Of a stretch of DNA of 52,513 bases, positions 16,663-24,924 are shown piece after piece; positions within the stretch are counted from its first letter, which is position 1; every line of letters starts with the position of its first letter. Location of the stretch: positions 1 to 52,513 of the forward strand of contig JAAELR010000169.1 of the NCBI GenBank assembly GCA_024226455.1, read 5' to 3'. The translations under genes were made by a program, and so were the position numbers. The notes beneath the pieces were generated by a model. It ran no database searches. It was not told the origin of the DNA and saw only the letters and a list, made by a program, of their open reading frames with translations. The stretch comes from Paracoccaceae bacterium (GTDB lineage Bacteria > Pseudomonadota > Alphaproteobacteria > Rhodobacterales > Rhodobacteraceae).

Positions 16663-17319
16663 ATGAAAATCAACTGGTGCGGTCATTCGGCGTTCCTGGT
16701 TGCCTCTGAAAACGGTCTGGTCCGGCTGCTTTTCGACCCCTATATACCCGGCTCCTGGAACGGGGCGCTGAAATACGCCCCCATACGCGAGACCTGTGAC
16801 GCTGTCTTTGTGTCTCACAAGCACGATGGCCATTTTGGCTTTAACACCATCAACGGCAACCGGGCGCTGATCCGCGGGCATGGCAAGTTCTGGGTTCAGA
16901 ACGTGCATGTCAACGGAGTGCAAACCTGGCATGATGACTGCAAGGGCCAGGAGCGCGGCGACAACACCGCCTTTGCTTTCAGGCTGGATGGCATCAATAT
17001 CGCGCATATGGGCGATATCGGGCACAAGCTGGACGACCGGCAACTGGAAGAACTGGGTGATGTGGACGTGTTGATGATTCCCTGCGGCGGCCATTCTACC
17101 GTGGACGCCGAGGGCGCCTTTGGTATTGTGCAGCAGTTGCAGCCGGGTATCGTGCTGCCCATGCACTACAAGACCGACAAGCTTGATGCCGTTTTGGAGG
17201 AGGTGGATGCTTTCGCCAGGCTTTTTTCGAAGGTGGAGAGGGTTGACGGCTCATTGGAGCTTGCCGCCGAAACCTTGCCTGAAGACACCACCCTGATGAT
17301 CATGACCCCAAAATACTGA
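16663..17319 (+). CDS. MBL-fold (metallo-beta-lactamase superfamily) hydrolase, UlaG/YtkL-like
   Basis: 218 residues, soluble, no signal peptide. The ATG at 16663 starts the usual first strand (MKINWCGHSAFLV); upstream in-frame sequence does not fit the fold. Metal-site motifs are H52-K-H54-D-G-H57 (VFVSHKHDGHFGF), an Asp in AHMGDIGH, PCGGHSTVDA and the late His in LPMHYKTDKLD. The order fits UlaG-type Zn hydrolases of the MBL superfamily. The usual Asp of HxHxDH is displaced by one position and replaced by Gly, so metal use or activity may differ. It is the first gene of the run leading into the molybdoenzyme genes, but 330 bases separate it from the catalytic subunit. Substrate unknown. Confidence 0.8.
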   Translation: MKINWCGHSAFLVASENGLVRLLFDPYIPGSWNGALKYAPIRETCDAVFVSHKHDGHFGFNTINGNRALIRGHGKFWVQNVHVNGVQTWHDDCKGQERGDNTAFAFRLDGINIAHMGDIGHKLDDRQLEELGDVDVLMIPCGGHSTVDAEGAFGIVQQLQPGIVLPMHYKTDKLDAVLEEVDAFARLFSKVERVDGSLELAAETLPEDTTLMIMTPKY

Positions 17320-17352
17320 CGGATGACCATGCTGACTTTTTCCAGGGAAAAC

Positions 17353-17571
17353 ATGAACGAAGAGGTCGAAATGATCCGCCGCCTGCAACAAGAGGCGCGT
17401 GGCATTCCGGATGCGCAATGGGCGAGTTGGGTCAACAGGAACCGCGACAGTATCCGTTTGTCGGGAAATGACGGCTATGTGCCGGATCGCGATGAGTGGA
17501 TGAAAAGATGCGAGAGTTTTCTGGTGTGTATGGGAAACCCGCCAATGATGGCGGCGGAGAAAAGGACTTGA
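17353..17571 (+). CDS. Small soluble protein of unknown function
   Basis: 72 residues if translated from the ATG at 17353, which follows CCAGGGAAAAC; an in-frame ATG at 17323 has no ribosome site but cannot be excluded. The sequence is hydrophilic with Trp residues (DAQWASWVNRNRDSIRLSG, RDEWMKRCESFLVCM) and two Cys near the C-terminus. I recognise no family. It lies 33 bases after the MBL-fold gene and 76 before the molybdoenzyme gene, so it is probably transcribed with them. Confidence 0.55.
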   Translation: MNEEVEMIRRLQQEARGIPDAQWASWVNRNRDSIRLSGNDGYVPDRDEWMKRCESFLVCMGNPPMMAAEKRT

Positions 17572-17647
17572 GGCGGCAAACTGACGCTATCAATGTACAC
17601 AAACACCGGATAGACATATTCCAAGATACGAATACAGGAGAGCAAAG

Positions 17648-20185
17648 ATGTCGCTGAAACCCCTAGACGAGTCGACGCGCGACTACGATCAGGTGATTGC
17701 CACAAACTGCAACAATCAGTGTGAATCGTCTTGCGGCATGCTGGTCTATGTCAAGGACGGGCGGGTTGTCGATATCATGGGCGACACCCGCAACCCCAAC
17801 GCCTATGGGGCGCTGTGCTGCAAGGGCTCCGGGTCATACCAACACATCTATAATCCCCTGCGCGTCAAGTACCCGATGATCCGCAAGACCCTGGATGACG
17901 ATTTTCAGCGGGTCTCGTGGGACGATGCGCTCGATTTCACCGCCGAGCGCCTGCTGAAGGTGCGTCAGAAATACGGCCCCGAAGCGCTGATGATCCACCG
18001 CACCGGTCGGTCGGACTATAACTGGAAGATGGGCGCCAAGCGGTTCTCCAAGCTGTGGGGCACGCCCAACATCGTGGGCCAGGGTCCGATCTGCTGTGAA
18101 AGCCCGGGCATTGCCGGCAACTACACTTTCGGCGCCAAAGAGCTGTTCCGCCTGACCAATCCGACCATGGACTGGGTCAATTCCAAGTGCATTCTGGTGG
18201 CAGGGTCCAACATGGCCGCCTCCGAGGTCACCACCGCCAACTGGCTGCTGAATGCCAAGGAAAACGGCGCCACCATCATCGTCATCGATCCGCGCTTCAA
18301 CGCCACCATGGCCAAGGCCGACATCGCGATGCGGCTGCGCCCCAACACCGACGCGGCCCTGGCACTGGCCATGATCAACGTGATCCTCAAGGAAAATCTG
18401 CAAGACGACGCGTTCATCAAGGAAAACGTGGCGGGCCTTGCCGAGTGGATGCCCATCATCGAGGACATGCCGCCAGAGCGCGCCGAGCGTATCACCTGGG
18501 TTCCCAAGGATACCATCATCGAGGCCGCGCGTGCCTTTGGCATGGCCAAGCCCGCCTCGATGACCGGCTGCCTGGGGACCGCCCAGACCTACAATTCCAA
18601 CAACATCAACCGCACCTATCAACTGCTGGCTGCGATCACCGGCAACGTCGGCATCGAGGGCGGCGGCGTCAACTGGCTGCATAACTGCCGGCCGCCCGAT
18701 AATCCCGGTCACGACCTTGCCGGCTATGCGCGCGGCGATCTGGACGCTCAGATAGATGCTGCAGCCGCCGGCTACGGTGTTGAAGGAGAGGCGCTTGACC
18801 TGCCCAACCGTGGTGGCCCGCGTCCGCCGATCACCGACAAGCTGGTGCCGTGGCTGGATATCTCGGCCGCCGCCTTCCCCAACGCCATCCTGACCCAGAA
18901 GCCGTACCCGATCCGCGCGGTCTGGTGGAACGGCAACATGCTGGCGCAGATGCCCAATACCAACAAGTATTCGGCAGCGATGAAGGCCAATGTGGACATT
19001 GCGATCCACATGTCCTGGCACCCGAACTTTACCTATCACCACGCCCATGTGGCATTTCCGATCACCTCATGGGTCGAGCGTGAGGGCCAGGTACACCACG
19101 GCAACAACCGCCTGAACCAGTGGTACAACAAGGCCATCGACGAGAACTGGGAGTGCCGCAACGATATCGACGTGGTCTGCGGCATTGCCGACCGGGTCGG
19201 CTTGGGCGACTATTTCCCGTTCCGCGACAGCCGCAACCGCGCCGATCTGCCGGCCTGGGTGACCTTCTTCAACAAGCAAGAACCCCTGACCGCCGGCATC
19301 GTCAAGGAAACCATGGATCCCGAAACAACGCCTCCGGGCGGGGTGATGTGGCCTGCGATGACGGAAAAAGAGGCGATGACCTTCGAAACGCCCGAGGCCA
19401 GGATCCGCGGCAAGTGGATCATGTACAAGAAAGGTGAAAACTATCCCGGTTCCGACAAGCGGTTCCCGACCGAGAGCGGCAAGATCGAGTGCGCTTCACG
19501 CCCGCTGGACGTGCTGGGCTGGGACAGCCTGCCGCAACACCGCGAAGGGGCACATACCGCCGTTTCCGCGCCAGAAGAGTTCAAGGACTATCCGCTGGTG
19601 CTGTGTACCGGACGTCTGGTCTCATCGTTTCACGAAATGGGTCACTGGTGGCCGTGGACCGATGAGCTTGAGCCGGAGAAGTTTGCCCAGATCCACCCGG
19701 GGCTGGCGAGTGCCTTGGGTATCCGGGACGGCGACGTGGTTGTGCTGGAATCCAAGCGCGCAGAGATCGAAAGCTTCGCCTGGGTCACCGAAGAGACTGA
19801 CCCGCGCGAGATCTGGGTGCCGGCCTCGACGGATGAGTATCAGCCGTTCGTGCCGGGTGTCACCAACCGCAATGTCAGCTATCTGATCGACGATATCGTC
19901 AAGGATCCGGTCTATAACCAGCCGGAATTCAAGGCACAGCTGATCAACATCCGCAAGAAGGGCGATGACCGCGACAAGGCGATCACGCTGACCCACTCTA
20001 TCGTTGACCCGATGTCCGACTATCCGGTCAAGGATTATGAATTCGGTCAGTATCAGGATGGCGTTGCCCAGGGCGGTGCGCCGACCTGGGACAAGCAAAG
20101 CGGCACCGTTCAATATGAGGGCCAGTCTTATGAGACAGGCAATCTGATCGAAAAAGTGTTGGCTAAGCGCCTCGCGGCTGAATAG
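17648..20185 (+). CDS. Cytoplasmic bis-MGD molybdenum/tungsten oxidoreductase, catalytic subunit (DMSO reductase superfamily)
   Basis: 845 residues; ATG follows CAGGAGAGCAAAG. An N-terminal [4Fe-4S] site C21-x3-C25-x3-C29...C57/C58-KG is followed by the Molybdopterin domain (from about residue 65) and the C-terminal Molydop_binding domain (about 650-790; LVLCTGRLVSSFHEMGHWW, THPG-like IHPGLASALGIRDGDVVVL). C149-C150-E151-S-P-G-I-A-G aligns with the V-U/C-H-G-P-S-V-A-G loop of formate dehydrogenases, so Cys150 is the likely metal ligand, and the catalytic His of formate dehydrogenases is replaced by Glu151. There is no twin-arginine signal, so the enzyme should stay in the cytoplasm. Downstream genes encode a ferredoxin subunit and maturation factors. 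Substrate cannot be assigned; it is not a clear match to nitrate, DMSO, arsenate or formate enzymes. Confidence 0.9.
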   Translation: MSLKPLDESTRDYDQVIATNCNNQCESSCGMLVYVKDGRVVDIMGDTRNPNAYGALCCKGSGSYQHIYNPLRVKYPMIRKTLDDDFQRVSWDDALDFTAERLLKVRQKYGPEALMIHRTGRSDYNWKMGAKRFSKLWGTPNIVGQGPICCESPGIAGNYTFGAKELFRLTNPTMDWVNSKCILVAGSNMAASEVTTANWLLNAKENGATIIVIDPRFNATMAKADIAMRLRPNTDAALALAMINVILKENLQDDAFIKENVAGLAEWMPIIEDMPPERAERITWVPKDTIIEAARAFGMAKPASMTGCLGTAQTYNSNNINRTYQLLAAITGNVGIEGGGVNWLHNCRPPDNPGHDLAGYARGDLDAQIDAAAAGYGVEGEALDLPNRGGPRPPITDKLVPWLDISAAAFPNAILTQKPYPIRAVWWNGNMLAQMPNTNKYSAAMKANVDIAIHMSWHPNFTYHHAHVAFPITSWVEREGQVHHGNNRLNQWYNKAIDENWECRNDIDVVCGIADRVGLGDYFPFRDSRNRADLPAWVTFFNKQEPLTAGIVKETMDPETTPPGGVMWPAMTEKEAMTFETPEARIRGKWIMYKKGENYPGSDKRFPTESGKIECASRPLDVLGWDSLPQHREGAHTAVSAPEEFKDYPLVLCTGRLVSSFHEMGHWWPWTDELEPEKFAQIHPGLASALGIRDGDVVVLESKRAEIESFAWVTEETDPREIWVPASTDEYQPFVPGVTNRNVSYLIDDIVKDPVYNQPEFKAQLINIRKKGDDRDKAITLTHSIVDPMSDYPVKDYEFGQYQDGVAQGGAPTWDKQSGTVQYEGQSYETGNLIEKVLAKRLAAE

Positions 20186-20198
20186 GAGGTCTGGTTTC

Positions 20199-20846
20199 AT
20201 GACAGAGCAATCCAAGGACTTCATGACCGAAACCATCGGGCACAAGAACGAGTACAGCAAGGTTGCCGGGCACGACGCGGCCAGGACCCTGCCGGGTCCG
20301 GGTCCGAACCCCAGCGCGCACTACACGCTGTTTCATGACGCGGACCGGTGCATCGGCTGCTACTCGTGCGAAGTGCACTGCAAACTGGAAAACGAGGTCC
20401 CCGTGGGGCCTCGTCTGATGCGGATCGTGCAAATTGGGCCCAAGGTCAGCGCCGGCAAGCTGAAAACGGCCTATGTGGCGATGTCGTGTTTTCATTGTCA
20501 GGATCCGGGCTGTGTCGCGGTATGTCCCACCGGGGCGATGCACCAGCGCGCCGATGGTCTGGTCGACGTCAATCAGGACATCTGCATCGGCTGCAAGGCC
20601 TGCATTGGCGGCTGCCCGTTCGGCGCGCCGCAATACAATCCGCAGTCCAAGACCGTGATCAAGTGTTCCTATTGCGTGCATCGCGTGGATCGCGGCCTGT
20701 GGCCGGCCTGCGCTACCAAGTGCACCACGCATTGCCTGTACTTCGGCAATATCAACGAGATCTCCACGATCATTCGAGAGCGCTATTCCAGGCAGCGCAA
20801 CGCTGGTATCGCGCATTTGCCAACCGGCACCGAAGTAACTCGCTAG
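20199..20846 (+). CDS. Ferredoxin-type electron-transfer subunit with four [4Fe-4S] sites
   Basis: 215 residues. AGGAGG stands 9 bases before the ATG, and the gene starts 13 bases after the catalytic subunit. Four cluster-binding sets are visible: C51-x2-C54-x2-C57-x3-C61, C97-x2-C100-x4-C105-x3-C109, C129-x2-C132-x2-C135-x3-C139, and C156-x2-C159-x11-C171-x3-C175. This is the DmsB/PhsB/NrfC layout of the small subunit in bis-MGD enzymes. It has no signal peptide, matching its cytoplasmic partner. No membrane-anchor subunit is encoded in the cluster, so electrons probably go to or come from a soluble partner, possibly the FAD protein encoded at 23404. Confidence 0.92.
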   Translation: MTEQSKDFMTETIGHKNEYSKVAGHDAARTLPGPGPNPSAHYTLFHDADRCIGCYSCEVHCKLENEVPVGPRLMRIVQIGPKVSAGKLKTAYVAMSCFHCQDPGCVAVCPTGAMHQRADGLVDVNQDICIGCKACIGGCPFGAPQYNPQSKTVIKCSYCVHRVDRGLWPACATKCTTHCLYFGNINEISTIIRERYSRQRNAGIAHLPTGTEVTR

Positions 20847-20856
20847 GGGGGTGAAC

Positions 20857-21198
20857 ATGACCAACAAAGCAAATGTCTACTACGACGAGAGCAAGACCTC
20901 GACCGAGCGGGTCGCGGCGCATGGCGATCAGTACATTCCCGATCCGCAAAAGCTGCTCGACGCGGGCTATGCTGGAACCATCTGGGGAACGCCGATCCGG
21001 GTGGATTTTCAGAATGGCGATTTCGAGAAGGCCGACAAGGCCGTCGCGGCGTCCGGCAGCAAGATAATCTACAAGGCGGTTGCCTCGGTAGAGCCATACC
21101 ACGCCACGATCTGGGTCACCGAAGAGGATGGCGAAAAGGCGATCAAGGCCGTCACCGACGCCGGTGTCACGGTGCATGAAGTCAAGGCCTTCTACTAG
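20857..21198 (+). CDS. Small protein of unknown function, possible third subunit of the molybdoenzyme
   Basis: 113 residues. The ATG at 20857 follows TAGGGGGG, a strong site; a GTG six bases earlier overlaps that site. The protein is soluble, without Cys, with an alternating strand/helix pattern in its second half (KIIYKAVASVEPYHATIWVT, EEDGEKAIKAVTDAGVTVHE) that suggests a small ferredoxin-like or ACT-like alpha/beta fold. I do not recognise the family. It starts 10 bases after the ferredoxin gene and comes before the chaperone genes, the position of a structural subunit. Confidence 0.75.
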   Translation: MTNKANVYYDESKTSTERVAAHGDQYIPDPQKLLDAGYAGTIWGTPIRVDFQNGDFEKADKAVAASGSKIIYKAVASVEPYHATIWVTEEDGEKAIKAVTDAGVTVHEVKAFY

Positions 21199-21253
21199 GT
21201 CCGGCGCCTTCTGTCTTTGGTTTTCGGGCTCCAGAGACCCGGCAAGCAAACCC

Positions 21254-21283
21254 ATGTCCGGGATCGGCAACGACCCCGGACAT
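21254..21283 (+). promoter_or_regulatory. Intra-operon hairpin between structural and maturation genes
   Basis: ATGTCCGGG (21254-21262) pairs perfectly with CCCGGACAT (21275-21283) across a 12-base loop, with no T-tract after it. It lies in the 168-base gap between the third small gene and the chaperone gene. Such a structure can mark an RNA processing or stability boundary, giving more of the structural subunits than of the chaperones. Confidence 0.45.
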
Positions 21284-21366
21284 CATGAAGACCAGATCAG
21301 AATGAACCGGCCTCTTGCTTTGCTCTGCGGCAAAAAAGCCGGGTTGTTACATGCTTGGGAAACCCC

Positions 21367-22398
21367 ATGAAAGAAAACGATCTCAGCCAGACGCTCAACG
21401 ATTTGTTGGACGAGTTCGATCGCCTCGACGCAGAGAGCACCCGCGTCAGCGACCGGGTCGGCGACCGCGAAACCCCCGGCGGCAAGAACCGCAAGGAACT
21501 GCGCGAGCAAACCGAGATCGACCTGCTGTATTCCGACCCGCAGGTGATCGACTTTTGGAAAAGCGAGGGGCAGCGTTACAGCTATCTCTACTGGGTTCGA
21601 GCGATGGTCCACCGCAATGTAGAGCCGGCCCGGATCGCCCCATGCCAGCCGCCCTCCACCGATGACCAGACCCTTGTCGACCAGCAAAGGCAAAACGTCT
21701 ATTCGTTGCTGGCCGAGTTGCTGGAGAACCCCACCCGGGATCTGGCCGAGCGCCTGAGCAGCGGCGCGCTGCTGGAGAGCCTGGCCGCCGTGCCGCTGGC
21801 GCTTGGCGGGCATGGTTCCGTTGCTCAGGGAACGGCCGACCTGGCCGCGCTGAAAGGGCAGGACGTCGAGGAACTGCTCAACGAGATCCGCATGGAATAC
21901 GCGCGGATCATCTATGACAGCTTCTTTCCCTACGTCTCGCCATACGAATCCATCTATCTTGGCGACCGGCAGGTGCAGGGCGATCGCACCGGCCAGGTCT
22001 ACAGCGCCTACAACGCCGCCGGTCTGAAGGCATCGGGCGAGTTTGCCGACCATATCATGCACGAATGCGCCTTCGTTGCAGAGCTGCTGGGCCGCAAGCT
22101 GTGTGCCGACGAGGCCCAAGACACGCAAGCGGCAGATCAGGCCATGGGCCACCATGACCGCTTTCTGGCCGATCACCTGCTGCCCTGGGCAACCCGGTTC
22201 GGTCATGACTTTGCCAAAGTGGCCGCGATGCGCGAAGAAAACAGCCGCGAACGGCCCGCACAAAGCTACGTCACCGGCATAGGCAAACTGGTGGTGGGCT
22301 TTTTCACGCTGGAAGCCAACCGGTTCCACGCAAGACAGCCCCTCGCCGAGCGGTTCGTTCTGTTCGAGAGCGAAGGCCCAGAGGATACCGCCAGCTGA
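21367..22398 (+). CDS. TorD/NarJ-family molybdoenzyme chaperone with an N-terminal extension
   Basis: 343 residues from ATG 21367; the usual TorD/DmsD/NarJ length is 180-230. The last ~230 residues carry the family pattern: QNVYSLLAELLENPTRDL, EYARIIYDSFFPYVSPYESIYLG, QVYSAYNAAGLKASGEFADH and the helix IMHECAFVAELLGRKL. The first ~110 residues are hydrophilic and acidic, of unknown role. Such chaperones hold the apo-catalytic subunit until bis-MGD is inserted; since the enzyme has no Tat signal the role here should be cofactor insertion, not export proofreading. The stop codon overlaps the start of the next gene by one base (TGATG), so translation is coupled to the parvulin. Confidence 0.85.
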   Translation: MKENDLSQTLNDLLDEFDRLDAESTRVSDRVGDRETPGGKNRKELREQTEIDLLYSDPQVIDFWKSEGQRYSYLYWVRAMVHRNVEPARIAPCQPPSTDDQTLVDQQRQNVYSLLAELLENPTRDLAERLSSGALLESLAAVPLALGGHGSVAQGTADLAALKGQDVEELLNEIRMEYARIIYDSFFPYVSPYESIYLGDRQVQGDRTGQVYSAYNAAGLKASGEFADHIMHECAFVAELLGRKLCADEAQDTQAADQAMGHHDRFLADHLLPWATRFGHDFAKVAAMREENSRERPAQSYVTGIGKLVVGFFTLEANRFHARQPLAERFVLFESEGPEDTAS

Positions 22399-23327
22399 TG
22401 AGCAGCAAGGTCGACAACCAGCCTTTGGCAACGGTCAATGGCCACATCATCTATGCCGGGTCTCTGTCGCGTGAGATAGAGCAGCTGGCGGCCACGGTCC
22501 ACGGGGTCAGCTTTGAAAACCTGGTGCCAAGCCAGCGCGCCGAGTTGAAGAAGAACGCCATCACCAAGCTGGTTCGCGAAGAGCTGGTGCTGGAGAGCAA
22601 ACTGGCGGTTTCGGTGCAGCCGACCGAAGATGAACTGAAAGCAGGCATCGACGAGGCCCAGTTGGGGATACTGGTTCAGGGCGGCGACGACATCGTGGAC
22701 GATGAGGGGTTTCAGAAGCGGCTGGGCGAGAGCGTCCGCCGGGAACTGATCATTCATCACGTGATCGGGTTGTTTCTGGCCGAGGCAGAGGTCAGCGACG
22801 ACGACGTGGCGCGCTTCTATCAGGCCCAGAACCAGGCTCCGGGGCTAAGCCGTTTTGTGCGCGATGGCCGCCTGGATCTTGCAGAGATCTTTCTGGAAGC
22901 CGAAAAGACGCTTTGCCCCGCGGGTCGGTCGGCTTTGATCCTTGCCTTGCGTTCGTTCAAGGAGCGTATCGAGGATGGGGAAACATTTGCCGATCTGGCG
23001 CGAAAGCACTCGGAACGCGCCGGGACCCGGGAAAGTGGCGGTCGTATCGGCTGGGTCCGCCGTGGCGAGATAAACGATGCGGCCTTCGATGCCGCTTGCG
23101 CCCCCGACGAAAACAGCCTGACCGACGTGGTGCCAACCCCGAGCGGTTACCTGCTGATGCAGGTCATCGACAAGGATTTGTCGGTGCTGCCGCTGGACGA
23201 GGTACGCGACGAGATCCGCCGGGAATTGCGTGACGCCCAGGCCAGGGCCGCCTTCAGGGAGTGGGTTTCGCAGTTGATGGCAAAGGCCGATATCCGGGTC
23301 GGCGGCGACCCCAGCACATGGAAATGA
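22398..23327 (+). CDS. Parvulin-type peptidyl-prolyl isomerase (NifM/NxrX-like), cytoplasmic
   Basis: 309 residues, no signal peptide. An N-terminal helical SurA/NifM-like domain (ATVNGHIIYAGSLSREIEQL) is followed by a PpiC domain at about residues 155-260 (RLDLAEIFLEAEK, GETFADLARKHSERAGTRES, GGRIGWVRRGEINDAAFDAA, PSGYLLMQVID) and a C-terminal helix. Periplasmic SurA/PpiC proteins carry signal peptides; this one does not, as with NifM and the NxrX protein encoded between nitrite oxidoreductase genes. Here it most likely helps fold or mature the molybdoenzyme in the cytoplasm (inference from position). Translationally coupled to the TorD-like gene. Confidence 0.85.
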   Translation: MSSKVDNQPLATVNGHIIYAGSLSREIEQLAATVHGVSFENLVPSQRAELKKNAITKLVREELVLESKLAVSVQPTEDELKAGIDEAQLGILVQGGDDIVDDEGFQKRLGESVRRELIIHHVIGLFLAEAEVSDDDVARFYQAQNQAPGLSRFVRDGRLDLAEIFLEAEKTLCPAGRSALILALRSFKERIEDGETFADLARKHSERAGTRESGGRIGWVRRGEINDAAFDAACAPDENSLTDVVPTPSGYLLMQVIDKDLSVLPLDEVRDEIRRELRDAQARAAFREWVSQLMAKADIRVGGDPSTWK

Positions 23328-23403
23328 TGAAACGGGTCAGCAACATGCCCAGGGTTCAAGGCCTTGGCGGCAAGGGTTTTCCCGGCGAAAAGGAGCAAAC
23401 AGC

Positions 23404-24924
23404 ATGACTGGCAGAATGGTCATCATCGGCAACGGTCCCGCGACTGCGGAGGCTATAGAAGCCATCCGCAAGTTCAGTCCCGACGCAAGTATCACCGTCC
23501 TCAACAAGGAACCCTGGCCCGCGTATTCGCCCTGTCCGCTGGCGCTATACGGATGGAACGAGGCGCCGGACTATGCGCAGGCGCGCGGCGAATGGGGCGA
23601 AAAGCACCCCGACGAACGCATCCCGCAGATGCTCGGCATTCCCCGCGAGGGTCTCTACTGGAAAGGCGGCATGGAGTTCTACCAGCGCCATAACGTGGAT
23701 CTGCGGCTTTCGATGCCCGCCAGGTCGATTGACACCGAACGCAAGGTTGTGGTGGCTGAGAACGGCGAAGAGTTCGAATGGGACAAGCTGTTGATCGCCG
23801 CCGGTGCCACAACCTTCTGGGTGCCTATCCCCGGTCTGGCAGAGGCCAGAGACAAGGGCCTGGCGCATGCCTTCAAGACCATCGAGGACGCCGACAGCGT
23901 GGTCGACCATCTGCGCGACCCGGACCGTGCATCGGCCAGAGCCTTGGTCATGGGGTCCGGCCCGATCGGCATCGAGGCCTCGGAAACCCTGCGCGGCTGG
24001 GGCGTGGACGTGACCATGGTTGAACTGGTCGATACCGTTTTGCCGGTAATGACCGACGCCGACAGTTCCGATATCCTGAAAAAACACATGGAAGATCACG
24101 GGCGCATGCGGGTGATCACCTCTCAAGGCGCCAAAGAGGTGGTATTCAACGACGACGGGTCGCTGACGGGCGTCGAGGTTGGCGATCTGGGCCTGATCGA
24201 ATGCGACCTGATCATCAACTCGGCCGGCCAGCGCCCCAATACCTGGCTTTGTGACGGCACGGATATCGAGGTGGCCGAACGGGGCGGGATCCTGGTGGAC
24301 CAGTACATGCGCACATCGAACCCGGACGTGTTTTCGGCAGGCGATGTGGCGCAGTTCTTTGATGTGGTGGGGGTTCAGCGAATGATCCCGCTTTGGCCCA
24401 ACGCCGTGGTCGGGGGGCGCATAGCCGGGTTCAACATGGTCGGAAAGCCGGTGTTCAACAAGGGCGGCATCGACGCCAACGCGGTCAACGTCTTCGAACT
24501 GCCCATCGCGGCGGGCGGGTCGCCCAAGGCAGAGCATGACGAGACCCTGATCGGCCGGAACGCCGACACCTGGGTCAAGATGTACCTAAAGGACAATATC
24601 GTGGTCGGCTTCACCGCGATTGGCACGGTGCGCGAGCAAGAACTGAACCTTGACGCCTACAACCTGCCCGCGGAACAGATGGAAGAGATCCGCAGCGCCT
24701 TTGCCCGCAGTCAGAACCGCGAAGGCGCCGGTCTGGAAGGCAACGGGATATTCTACACGCTGCTGAGGCGCAAACAGGTGCTTTGCGATGAAATGAAAGA
24801 GCTGATCCGGCAGGGAGATTTCCGCACCGGAAGCTTCCGGGCCTTGTTTGCCATTGACCGGCACGATTTTGTCCGCCTGCCCGACCGGGTCGGCGTGCGC
24901 GGCCAGGAGATCTGTCCGCGATGA
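23404..24924 (+). CDS. FAD/NAD(P)-dependent oxidoreductase (CoA-disulfide reductase/NADH oxidase fold)
   Basis: 506 residues; ATG after AAAAGGAGC. FAD site at the N-terminus (VIIGNGPATAEAI), NAD(P) site ALVMGSGPIGIEASETL near residue 180 and the second FAD motif NPDVFSAGDVAQFF near 305. Cys44 (WPAYSPCPLALYG) is where CoA-disulfide reductases and NADH peroxidases keep their redox Cys. The C-terminal ~120 residues match no standard dimerisation pattern that I can see. It is a good candidate for the soluble NAD(P)H partner that exchanges electrons with the ferredoxin subunit. Its stop overlaps the start of the Mrp-like gene by four bases (ATGA), so both are co-translated. Confidence 0.88.
   Translation: MTGRMVIIGNGPATAEAIEAIRKFSPDASITVLNKEPWPAYSPCPLALYGWNEAPDYAQARGEWGEKHPDERIPQMLGIPREGLYWKGGMEFYQRHNVDLRLSMPARSIDTERKVVVAENGEEFEWDKLLIAAGATTFWVPIPGLAEARDKGLAHAFKTIEDADSVVDHLRDPDRASARALVMGSGPIGIEASETLRGWGVDVTMVELVDTVLPVMTDADSSDILKKHMEDHGRMRVITSQGAKEVVFNDDGSLTGVEVGDLGLIECDLIINSAGQRPNTWLCDGTDIEVAERGGILVDQYMRTSNPDVFSAGDVAQFFDVVGVQRMIPLWPNAVVGGRIAGFNMVGKPVFNKGGIDANAVNVFELPIAAGGSPKAEHDETLIGRNADTWVKMYLKDNIVVGFTAIGTVREQELNLDAYNLPAEQMEEIRSAFARSQNREGAGLEGNGIFYTLLRRKQVLCDEMKELIRQGDFRTGSFRALFAIDRHDFVRLPDRVGVRGQEICPR

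Noticed and set aside
16115-16673. Two overlapping minus-strand frames of 97 and 177 residues
   Set aside because: They run through the MITE end and the promoter region, have no ribosome site and a low-complexity Pro/Ala composition.
17834-19048. 404-residue open frame antisense to the molybdoenzyme gene
   Set aside because: No ribosome site or motif; the plus strand is clearly coding.
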